Part shown: piece after piece, positions 23,340-34,300 of the stretch
Layout of the letters: the number at the start of each line of letters is the position of its first letter
Position numbering within the stretch: position 1 is the first letter of the stretch
DNA from: Anaeramoeba flamelloides
Lineage: Eukaryota > Metamonada > Anaeramoebidae
NCBI GenBank assembly: GCA_027625915.1
Contig: JANTQA010000023.1
Span: 15,748,001 to 15,812,000 of the forward strand
Reading direction: 5' to 3'
Length of the DNA: 64,000 bases
Position numbers and translations under genes: made by a program
The notes under the pieces: generated by a model
The model's input: the letters and a program-made list of their open reading frames with translations, nothing else
What the model was told of the DNA's origin: nothing
Database searches by the model: none

Positions 23340-25244
23340 TTAATTTTTTTTATTTTGGTTTGTTTGTTGGAATTGATTTAAATTTGGGTTTTGTGCCGAA
23401 AAGAAATGTGGTAAATTATTTGAAAAATTATTTTGGAATCCTAATTGTGAAAGTTGTTGTTGTTGGTGGTGGTGGATTTGTTGCTGTTGAGGAAAATTGT
23501 TGGACTTTATAGAAATATGGATCTCTTGCTTTTTTAAAGGTTTTTTATTAAAATTCAATGGTTCCTGTTGTTGTTGCTGCTGCTGCTGTTGTTGTTGGTT
23601 TATTACTTGTTGATTTTGAAACCCAATTTGGTTATTTTGTAATTCCTTTTGAATTGAAATTTGGACATTATTTTGATTTGCTGTAAAGTTTTGATTAGTG
23701 AAATTTTGTTGTTGTGGGTTTTGGTAATTATAGTTTGTGAACAAATTTCTTTGTGGTGCTTGTTTTAAACCTATTTCAATTTCAGTTTTGTTATTGTTTT
23801 GGTTGGTCGTTGGGGATGTTTGTTGATTGATTTTTTCTGTTTCCATTTTTGATACAGTTTCAGTTTCAGTTTCAGTTTCAGTTTCAGTTTCTGTATCAAA
23901 TATTTTTGAATTTAATGATTCAAAAGGAACAGAAGCTTTTCTTACAATTTCTTTTAAAGGTTGGTAATTTTAGAGAATGGTTGAAACCAAAATGTTCGAA
24001 TTAGAATTAAAATTATTGAAAATTCAAAGTAAAATAATGATTAGAAAAAACAAAAATTGATTATAATCTCTGGACAAAATTAAAAGTAAAAAGTAAAAAG
24101 TGAAGAACAAACTTGATGTATTTAAATTTTTTTGATTTTGTTGGTTGGTGTTTTCTTTGGCTATTTTCTTTGATGGCAGGTGGTTTTCAATTTTGTTAAT
24201 TGAATCAGGTTCTTGGTTTTTAGAGTTTATTAAAATTGGTGTTTCTTTTGAGGGTAATTCAAATAAGCCACAAGACAAGACTTCGTGTATTTCCTCCCTT
24301 GAAAAATTGTCAAGTATTAAATAAGTTAAAAGAGGGCTAACTTCCTTTTTCAAATTCTTTGTGTTTATTTCCAATTTCTGTTGAGCGCACTTTTCTCGTG
24401 CCCATTCAACGATCCTTCGGAAAACTAAGACACTGCTTCGACGATCCGAATACAGGATCCGAATTAAGGAGATCATTGCTACTCTTTTTAGCTGGTTACA
24501 GACCATTGGCTTTTCAAATACCGTACTTACTTTTTTTGAGATCCAATTCAAAATGTAATTTGCTAATAGATTCAGTTTTAATGTGACAGCAATTTGGAAC
24601 GTTTCAAAGCAGTTGTTCTCATTCAAGTTGTCATGAATAAAGTCAATACAAATTTGCTTTAATTCTTTCATTTGGAAAACGTTAGCACTAAATAATAGTT
24701 CCAAGGCATTTTCATGGTTTATTAATTCACTAATTTGGTGTGAATAACAAAATTTTAAGATGATTTCAAAGATCTCAGGCTTTGTATCTGGTAATCGGAA
24801 AACCTGTTTTTCTTTTTGTTTTTGTTTTTCTTTTTCTTTTTCTTTTTCTTTTTCTTTTTCTTTTTCTTTTTCTTTTTCTTTTTCTTTTTCTTTTTCTTTT
24901 TCTGCCTCAATTTCAATATTAATTTCCTTCTGATTATTCATTTCAAGATCCATACCCATCGTTTCTTTTTGTTCTTGAAAACTTATTTTTCCAAAACCTG
25001 AGATTATAGTATCTTGTTTGTTTGTCATTTTCTTTGTATTTACATTTTCCTTTTCGTTTTTGTTTTTGTTTTCTTCTTGGTTTATTTGGTTATTTAAATG
25101 TTGTGCAAAAAAATTCGATGATAAAGATAAAAGAAGACTATGAACATAGTATTGCTTATTCTCTTTTCCAACAAAAAAAATTAGATCAGAAAGCCGCTGG
25201 TTATTAAAAAGGTGCTCAAAAACCGAACGAAAAGAAATGCTCAT
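23340..25244 (-). CDS. BTB-BACK domain protein with Gln-rich tail, two exons
   Basis: Exon 1 is 25244-24113, exon 2 is 23950-23340; the 162-bp intron uses a weak GTTTGT donor and AAAG acceptor and joins in frame to 580 residues. The BTB domain opens with RLSDLIFFVGKENKQYYVHS (residues about 17-36) and continues after an insert of roughly 95 Asn/Lys/Glu-rich residues, including a long (KE)n tract, at FRLPDTKPEIFEIILKFCYS. A BACK-type helical region follows (about 205-330: LKQICIDFI, LLANYILNWIS, VLVFRRIVEW). The C-terminus is low complexity, with TETETETE, poly-Gln and Asn/Gln-rich sequence. BTB-BACK proteins commonly act as cullin-3 substrate adaptors (family knowledge); no Kelch or other substrate domain is visible. 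If the intron is retained, a hydrophobic alternative C-terminus of 30 residues would end at 24024. Confidence 0.82.
24806..24903. repeat. (TTTTTC)n hexanucleotide repeat inside the BTB coding sequence
   Basis: A nearly perfect hexamer tract of about 15 units that encodes alternating Lys-Glu on the minus strand, inserted between two halves of the BTB domain. A length-variable site is likely (inference). Confidence 0.9.
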
Positions 25245-26304
25245 TGGGAAATGTTAAATAAAAAAATGAATTTGATGAAGATAATTTTTTTTTTTACAAT
25301 TTTGCGACTATTATCAAAATGGACTTTCTTTTCAAAAATTTAAACATTCTGGTTAATTTGGTTTGTTTTCAATCATGAAAAAACATCTTGTTTCAAAAAG
25401 GTAATCTTGAAAATAGGATTAAAATTAATTTTCCAGATCAAATATAAGTTTTTGAGGTAACAATGAGTAAAATTTTCACACCAATTATAAAATTCCAATT
25501 TCTAATACAAGTCAGAAATAACAACCCTACTTCTATGAAAACTGTATTTTAAAAAACTATATCAAAAAGGAAGTGAAAATTATACCCATTTTTAAAGCCA
25601 AATATAAGTAAAAGCAAATTTATTTTTCAAAATTTATATTCGATATTTTGAACTAGAGAATGGTTTTATTCATAGTAATATATTGGATTTTGCATTTTGT
25701 AAAGATACAAATTTATGAAAATGAAATTTACTTTGTGGGATTAAAAGTGAAATACGAAAAAAAAGTCAAAAAGAGATTATTAAAAATCAACATTTTTTAA
25801 AAATCAGAAACATTTGTAAAAATGAAAAATAAAATCAAAAAAAATTAAAAAATAAGAAATGATTAATAATAGTGACTAAAATACCTGACATGACTAAAAT
25901 ACAGAACAAGATTTAAAATTATAAAAATTCGGAAAATTGTTGTGTAATATCAAACGGGTATTTGAAATATAACTGGGAAATATTTTCATCTCGTTTTTGT
26001 TTTACAATTCTTCAGGATCTATCATTTATGGTTGCTATTCCCCAAATTGGAAACGAAAATATTGATACTATTTGTTGTAAAATAAAAAGAACAATATTTT
26101 CCTTTATCTTTTTAAAAAATTGTGAAAAAGGTCTCAGCAAAAATTCAACTCTTTGACTACCCAAGGCATTCTTTAGAATGAATTTCCCTTTTGAATTTAG
26201 CTCTTTGACAATAAATATATACTCTTGTTGATTGTGTTTTTTTTAGTAGGCAAATAAAAAATTTTCTTCAATTGATCTTTCCATGAAGTGTTAAAAAATA
26301 AATA

Positions 26305-26445
26305 AAAATCTCAAAATAAGGTACAAAATTCTGATTCTCAAAAAAAAATTCTGTTTTAAAAAAAACCAATAATGGTGCCATAATTTGAGATTTTTTTGTG
26401 CCTTAAATTTTGTTGAAAGTTTGTGCCTTAAATTTGAAACTGGAT
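26305..26445. repeat. Old family A MITE remnant, copy A7
   Basis: Carries AAAAATCTCAAAATAAGGTA on one side and TGTGCCTTAAATTTTGTTGA with a second GTGCCTTAAA on the other. The left terminus is lost, and changes are many compared with copies A1-A6. Confidence 0.7.
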
Positions 26446-26534
26446 ATAAACTAGACATAAATTAGGTTTCGTTTTTAACTTATATTGGTGTACATAAGAA
26501 AATATCCTAACTCTTGAAGAACTTGGTATTTTTT

Positions 26535-26975
26535 ATATTCTGAGCAAGTTAGATTTACAAATTTAGTCAATGGTGGATTGAGGGGTGTTAGGAACCTAAA
26601 AAATACAAATATCAAGTGGTATACTAAAGAAGAACTTTTAGATGATAATATTATGTTCCCAAACTTTCCAAGTGTATAAGCAGTTGTAGATGTTGTGGTG
26701 AAATCAATCAGAAGTCCTTTATGAAATCAGAAAGATTGGTACCGTAGAAAACAACAATGTTAATTAATAAAATCAGAAACAATCAATATTCTTGGTGGGC
26801 TATTTATAAGCGTTTATTCTGTAAAAATTTTTATGGAATTAATCTTTGGATTGATTATAACCTGTTTGAAAAATTCCAAATTAATCTGGTTATGGGGCGA
26901 CTAAGGCTATGTTACTCTTCAACACTATTTATACCATATAATAGAGAGTATAAGAAAAAAATTTGGTCTTTTTGA
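26535..26975 (+). pseudogene. Unidentified coding-like relic
   Basis: Open stretches in shifting frames: about 50 codons ending NNIMFPNFPSV-like residues near 26680, a short CRCCGE cysteine cluster, then a 72-codon frame at 26757-26975 containing SWWAIYKRLFCKNFYG. It is flanked by two old family A copies. A LINE C-terminal region or another transposon protein is possible, but no family motif is decisive. Confidence 0.3.
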
Positions 26976-27012
26976 AGAATAATAACTCAAAAATCCCAAG
27001 GTATCTAAAGAT

Positions 27013-27209
27013 CCAATCAATTCCACTTTTAAGACACAAACTTTCAACAAAATTTAAGACTCAAAAAAATTCTCAAATTAATACACAAAATCCTGATTCT
27101 AGTAAAAAAATTGTGTTGTAAAAAAAAAAAGTCCAAAAATGGTTCATTAATTTAAGAGTTTTTGTGCATTAAATTTTGTTGAACATTAGTGTCTTGGAGG
27201 TGGAACTGG
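27013..27209. repeat. Old family A MITE remnant, copy A8
   Basis: Full-length but diverged: begins CAATTCCACTTTTAAGACAC and ends GTCTTGGAGGTGGAACTGG. It shows that the family was active at two different times, given the near-identical copies at 4-9 kb. Confidence 0.7.
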
Positions 27210-28372
27210 TTAATTGATAATCAACCCTGTGTGTTATTAACAAAGAAATTAAATTATTGTGAAGATACAATAACTGAGATATTTTAATTTTGAATATTAA
27301 AATAGTTATTTGAGAATTGGGTTTCAAAATAAAATTATAAAATAAATGTATACAACTTCGCTAGTACACATCCATATGTTGTAAAAAATACCACTTTTAC
27401 AATTTTTGAGATAAATGCAAGGATCTCAATATTTATCTTGAAAATTATTATAAATTTTGTTATTATCATCGATTCCAAAATTAAATGTAATTTTAAAATT
27501 GTATTATTGATCGAAGAAGTGTAAATTACACTATAAATTTCCTTTTACTTTAAATTTCCTTTCAAAGGTAATTTAAGTGTTAAACCATTGATTTATCAAT
27601 TGATAAAGGGAAAGACATACCCAATTTTTTTTATCTTTCAAATCAAAAGCAAAAAATTGAGAAAACAAAAAATTGAAAAGAAGAAAGGAAAAAAGAGAAA
27701 AAAATAAAAATAAAAATTTAAGAAGGGTTTCTAAGAAGCAATTGGCAAAAAATCAAAAAAAAAAAAAAAAAACAATTCTCTCTATAATTTTGAATTCCCA
27801 AAATCACAGCCACCAGAATTTTGGTTAATTTAATTTAATAATTCGATAATTGATCATAAATGTTGATTTGGGGATCGTTGTTTTAATATAATTTCTAATT
27901 TCTTTTTCTGATCTGATTTACTTTAAACGTTTATTCATTTAAATGCCTTTGTCTTTTCGTTTTTATTTTCAAGTTACTCAACTTTCGTGTTTCGGTGTCA
28001 CAGTATTAGCAAGTAACCACTTGATCTTTTCTCCTTTGTAACACTTTTTCTCAATATAAAGAAGATCCAGTAAGGCGAAAAATGGAATAAAATAAAAATT
28101 TAAATTTTTTAAATAAATATAAAAGAAACAAAGAAAATATTTTTCAACATTTTTCAATATTTTATTTCAATTTTTATTTTCTTATCAACAAAATAAATTA
28201 TATTAAAATTATCATTTCAAACAAATTGTTGAAATTAATTAATTTTGTTTTAATACAAAAAAAAAGGAAAGGTTGGAATATTGGAAAAAAGTGCAAATCA
28301 AACCATAAACCGATTATTTGGTTTTGGGATTTTTAAAAATTTAATAAAATTGAAAAAAAATTGAAAATTCAA

Positions 28373-31300
28373 TTATTTGAACAGTGCTGTCAAATCAATT
28401 AATTTTGATCCAATATTTTTATTGGGTTTTGAAAAATGATTTTTGTTTTGTTTAAAATTGCACTTGGTTATATTTAAATTGCTTTTTTCATTATTGGTAT
28501 TAATAATATGGTTACTGTAACTGCTATTTCTATTGTTGTTCCAGTTGTTAGTATTCTTAATTTTCTGCTTTCTATAATTGTTTCGATTATTTTTGGTCAT
28601 ATTGTTATCTAATGAAATTGTTTTGGTTTTTTGTGTTATATGGACTTTTCTCATAGCGTTTCTTGATTTGTTTGAACGAAACTTTTTTTTAGGCCTGGTT
28701 ATTGTTCGATCATCATTAGATAGTCTAACCCATAGCCATCTAGACATCATTGTTTGTTTATGATAAAAATGTACAGCACGATTTGCTTCTTCTTGTGTAC
28801 GATATGTCACAAAGGCTTGTCCTGTTTTTTTCCCATTTTTATTATAGACCAATTTTGCTGAACTATTAAGAATAATTATCAAAATTTGTTAATATTAGAA
28901 TTTTGGAAAATTCAATCTTTGAAATTAAAAATGTTTATTGTTTTTATTTAAAGAGAAGTGTTTTGAATTTTCAATTTTTGATTTTTTGATTTTATTTTAA
29001 AAGAGAAGTAAACTTGCTAATTTTTTCAAAAAGAAAAAATAAATAGATTATATTTTGAAACTTAAAAGTCATAAATTTTTCATCCCATTAAAAATAAAAG
29101 TTTCCAAGTAATGGAAATAATAGCAGGTTTGAGTAACTTTTATATAACTATAAATAAAAAATTTTGCTATTTGAGTCTGCAAATTTGAAAATCAAAAATA
29201 ATTTTCAAGAGGATTGAAAGAGAAAATTCTTCAAAAAAACAACTAAATTCTATATCTATCAATTTAGAAAAAGATCCTGTGTTTTTTTTTTTTTTTTTCT
29301 ACTTCTTTGGATATTAGGTTAGGGATTGTGCATCAGATGAAAAACGATTAATTATTGGCCAATTGGTTATTTAAATTTTTTTTTTTGTTTTTTTGTCTCT
29401 GTCTCTAATAAAATGTGTTAAATGGGCAAAATTAAAAAAGGATTGAAATTTTTTAAAAAGGATTCAGTTCAAGTACCATTATGATCTAATATTGCCTGGA
29501 TGAATGATGATTAGTGAGAAATTTAAATAAAATTTTTAGTTCAATTTTCATATTTTTGAAAATTTTTTTAAAGAGTTTTGAAGAAATAATTTATTGATTT
29601 AAATACAAAGAAACTTTGGAACAGTACACCTGTCCAAAAATGATTTCATGGTTTTTCAAGATTTTTTGAGAAAAATGAGAACTTTTTTATTAAACAGTGA
29701 TACTTTTTGGGTATGTGCAATAGAATGCCACTTAAAACATTGAATATGATGTCAAGTTTCTTGGCCCTTGTGCACATACCCAAAAAGTATCACTGTTTAA
29801 TAAAAAAGTTCTCATTTTTCTCAAAAAATCTTGAAAAATTATGAAATCATTTTTGCACAGGTGTAGTTGATTTTCGATATATTAATTGAAATCGAATATT
29901 TTGAAGGTAGAGTTATCAGATTATAAAAAATTGGGGATTGGACTTAAAATTGTTTTTACTTTTTTTGAAATCATCAATTTTATATATCCGAACTCATTAT
30001 GTTCGATAAACCATTTTAAAGTTGGTATTTAAGGTATCTATTAAAGAATAGAATCAAAAAAGTGCTAAAACAAAATTAAGTTTTTCATTTTTCCTGTGAT
30101 TAAATTATTTTTTAATTTTATTTTTGAAACAAGTCCAAATGTTATTTTCAATTAAACTCATAATTATTGTTCAATTCTAGATTTAAAGCTTGTTTCTGGA
30201 GCAGTGAGAATGATTTTTTCACCTCTCTTAAATTACAATAAAATAAATAAAAAATGATCTTTTTCTCAATTTTGGAACAAAAAATTCATTTTAAATCTTT
30301 TAAGAATTCATTTTTAAAATTGATTTTTAGAATATTATTTCTTGTAAATATTGTATTAAATATATTGATGTGTTGCTTTTGTCTCTCCAGAAAGTCGGTA
30401 TTTCGAGTTTAGATTAAATTTTTGTTACGGGTTAAAGTGGATTACACGGGTTGGTTACATCATAACTCCGAAAATTTTTTCAAAAAACAATTCTCTAAAT
30501 TTTGTATTTTTGAAATACACTCACATAATAAAAATTGTTCTACATAAAAATTGTGAAAAGGGTTTGCCACTTTATTAGGTAGTAATGGGAATTGTAAAAA
30601 AAAATGAAAATTTTCAGTAATAGTTTTTTCATTTTTAATTGTACAATTTTTGAAATTTTTATTTGACTTAGTGAAGAAATTTATTTAATTCTATTTTTTT
30701 AATAGTCTTAAAAAGAATCATATTTTTTCAATTTCAAAATAAATATTTCTTTCAAAAGATATCACTAAATTAAATTGAAATTATGATTTTTTTTCTGTTT
30801 TTGGGAATATTTTTAATCATTTTATTTTTAATCAGGTTTGAGTTTTAATAGATATTCCCTGTTGTTTTTTTTGCAAAATGTTTTAATATTTTTAATTTTT
30901 TCATTCTTAGTGTTCAATCTAAAATCCATAAGTTGTAAATAGTTTCAAAAAAATAAAAAAAATACCCCAAAAATTTTGGATTTTTTTTTCAAAAATTGTG
31001 AATTTTGAAAAAAGGGGCTATCTGAATCTTAATGAGTTCAATAGCTATCTTTTCTTAATTACATAAAATCATCATAACTTTGAAAAAATAATTTCTAAAA
31101 GATGTAGAACTGGAATCCAATATGTCCCTACGACCCAAAAAGCACTAAAATTGGAAAGCTAAGATAAAACAGTAAATTGATAATTGTATCATTCTTTAAC
31201 AATTTATCAAATTTAGAGTATCTTAATTAAGAGTCTAAATGAATAAATATACTTAAATTCAAAAAAAGAGTAAAAAAGTAAATATATATTTATTTATATA

Positions 31301-34300
31301 TATTTTTTTAAATTTTATTTATTTATATTTGATAGTTTTGAAAATGTAATTTATAAAAACAGTTACGATGTAAAGGTAAATTACAATTTGAGCATTTCAA
31401 TGTGGTACTATTTCTTTTTTTAAAAAATTTTCGACAAAAAATAACAATGTTTTTTCTTTTTGTTTGTTTAATAAAATATGTTTATCTAGATTACATCTTT
31501 TGATTTTAGCCAGGTCTAAAGCTAATCTATAAATATAGTCTGTTATCGAAATGTGTGTTTTGTTGATTGTTTCATAAATAATTTTTGAATTATGAACTAG
31601 TACTTTAAAAAGAAATATAAAACACATCTTTTCCAAGATATATGTTTATGTTTAAAAAGGTTTTTATTAATAGATTGATTGGCTTTATCAACAAACCCCA
31701 TATTATTCCCATACTCAACAATATTTTGTGGTTTGTTGACCAAAATAATTTTTTTACAGTTATTGGGATTTCTATCTTTAAAATTTCGCCTTTCTATTTC
31801 TTTTGTACTATCATCAAAATTTGTTGTAATCATATTGATACAAGTAAACCCTCTTTTATTAATATCTTTGAAACTTGTAACACAGTATTTTGTATTATTT
31901 TTATCATTAATTAGAGTTTTCCATTTACCTTTTTCTAAAATTGGATTTAACCCCTTTTTGAATAGATAAGAGGGTCTATCCGATTTACAAAGAAATGAAA
32001 AGTTGACTTTCAACTTATGCAAGTTCTCTGTTATTTTATCTGACCCGAAATAAGAATCTCCAAAAATGTGGAAAAAAAAATTTTTTTGTTTTGAATTGGA
32101 AGAGTTTTTGCCATTCGCAATACTAATTTATAAACTTCTTCATAAATTCCTTTAAAAAGGCTCCAAGAATAAACATATGTTGTCACATAAAGTCCAAACC
32201 TTGATACCCGTTGAAATAGGCTTTCTTGGGATTTTCACACTAAAAAAAATTCTGCCAAAAAACTTGATAATTGTTTCATCTAAAGTTACATGAGAACCAA
32301 TTTCCCATTCCTTTTGGAATTTTGATTGTATGAGATCTAATATTTCATCTATTGTGACTGAATTACTGAATCTCCAAGATGAATGAATTTGCGAAAAACG
32401 ATTTCTTGATAATAAAATTTTGATTAATTTATTTCCATAGATGAAATCATTTTCCTTCCAATAATACTTTAAATTGGGTTGTGGGCATAATCCCATTGTT
32501 AAGAAGATTGCAAAAAATTTGTTAAACTCTTGATTCGAAAACTTTTCATTAATTTGTTTTTTTTTGGAATTCATCATTAATTATTTTAATCAATTTTTTG
32601 TTTTAATTCACCATCCATTAGACGATTGAAAGAATCAATGATTGAAATCTTTTCGCAATTATTTTTTGGTAAACCCTTTACAAAATTAATTTTATTTTCA
32701 ACTTCCTGACACTTTTCAAACCAACCTTTCTTCTTTAATTTATCGAGTAACTCCCCAAATAGATCATTTGACTCTATTAAATTATTAATAATATCAGACT
32801 TTCGGCTTTTGAATTTCAAAAGAATTTTTTTATTATGAAAAGTTAACTTCTTTTGAATTTTGTATTTACCAGCTGTATTTTCAACAGACTCAAATTTTCT
32901 CTTTTTAAAGTTGGTTTATTTCTTTCATTAATATTTATATTCAGTCTTTCTGTGGCCACTTCTGATAAAACATTGAGACCCTCCATTAAAAAAATAAAAA
33001 TAATAAATTAAAAAATATAAAAAATTTAGTTCCCATTTATATTTAAAAAAAAAACGTTTTTTGTCAAAATCATTGAATTCAAACTTGAAATTATGTATAT
33101 TTTTATATACTATATCTTATTTTAACTCATTTACTAAAACAAATTTAAAATTAAAGGGAATTTTATTTTCACATAGGCACTAATTTGGTCCTCAAATGTT
33201 TTTTTATTTTTAAATGGTAAAAATAAAAAAAAAAAAAAGTAATTTAAAAAGGATAAACTCCCTGGAAAAATACTCCAATTTAATCTATTAACTTATTCTT
33301 TGATTTTTATATTTTCTCAGCCCCAATTTGTCAAAAAAAAAAAAGTTCACAGTAATTTCAAAAAATAATTTCATTATTCCAAAGTCTAGAGAGTGTTTTT
33401 ATTCGAAAAAATTTTAACTCCGTGGTTAATTGAATAAAGTTATAAACTAGATTTCGAAAAATATTAAAAAGAAAAAAATAGTGCTTTTTTATCTTAAGGG
33501 CATATGTAGTTTTGGCTAACTTTAATTTTCGGAATTTATTTAATTCTTGTAGTGATTACTGTAATTTTTTTCTGATCTTTAAATGATTTCCTCAGTTCCC
33601 AATATTTTTTGGATTATCTAAAAAAAGTCCATCTTTAGGGGCATGGATCATGTTGTTGCACAAACAATTCGCGAAGACACCCACCTCTTAGTCATGGCGG
33701 GGAGATTTAATTCAAGTAAAAACAAAAAGAACCAAAAAAAAAAAAAAGACTAAACCACACTGCCTTTGTAATAATAATTACCGACGTTCCAGCCCTTCCT
33801 TGAAATTTTATAAGACCCTGAAATTGATTTTCTATTCTGAAATCTTATTTTGTATACAGAACGGTAAAAGAGTTATTAAAGCTCATCATAAACCATAAAA
33901 TTTATAATACAAGATTAAAAATAATGTTATCCATTTTTTGGTTTTGGGAAATTGACAAACAAATTCATTAAAATACTTATATTAATGTGGATCTTCAATT
34001 TCCAAAATTGTTAAAATCTCAGCTTTTTACAATTTTTAAAAACAATGATTGAACATTACTTTCAAGTTTCCATGGTTTCTGTGATTTCTGTGATTCCAAT
34101 TCTTGAGAAAATTTAATTTTTGTCATCTTAGTTTTACACAAAAAAAAAATAACTCTAATGAAGTAAGAGAAGTTGAAAATTTTTATCTTATGATCGATAT
34201 TGAATTTTCTATTTCAAAAAACACAATTTTATAATAGACAACCAATTTCTAGGTCTTATAAATTGTTACGGAAGCGCTGGGATGGATTAATTGTTTGTGG

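Larger units (their letters stand above)
25245..28372. other. Spacer with decayed repeats
   Basis: No gene could be supported. It contains two old family A copies and an unidentified coding relic between them (listed separately). The stretch 27650-28370 is A-rich, with a less AT-biased patch at 27930-28080 for which no assignment could be made. Confidence 0.5.

Noticed and set aside
24816-25001. Plus-strand frame rich in Phe opposite the BTB gene
   Set aside because: It is the reverse reading of the (KE)n hexamer repeat within a well-supported minus-strand BTB exon.
33640-33720. Possible tRNA or small RNA because of a local G/C-rich patch
   Set aside because: No acceptor stem, A-box/B-box pair or cloverleaf could be drawn.
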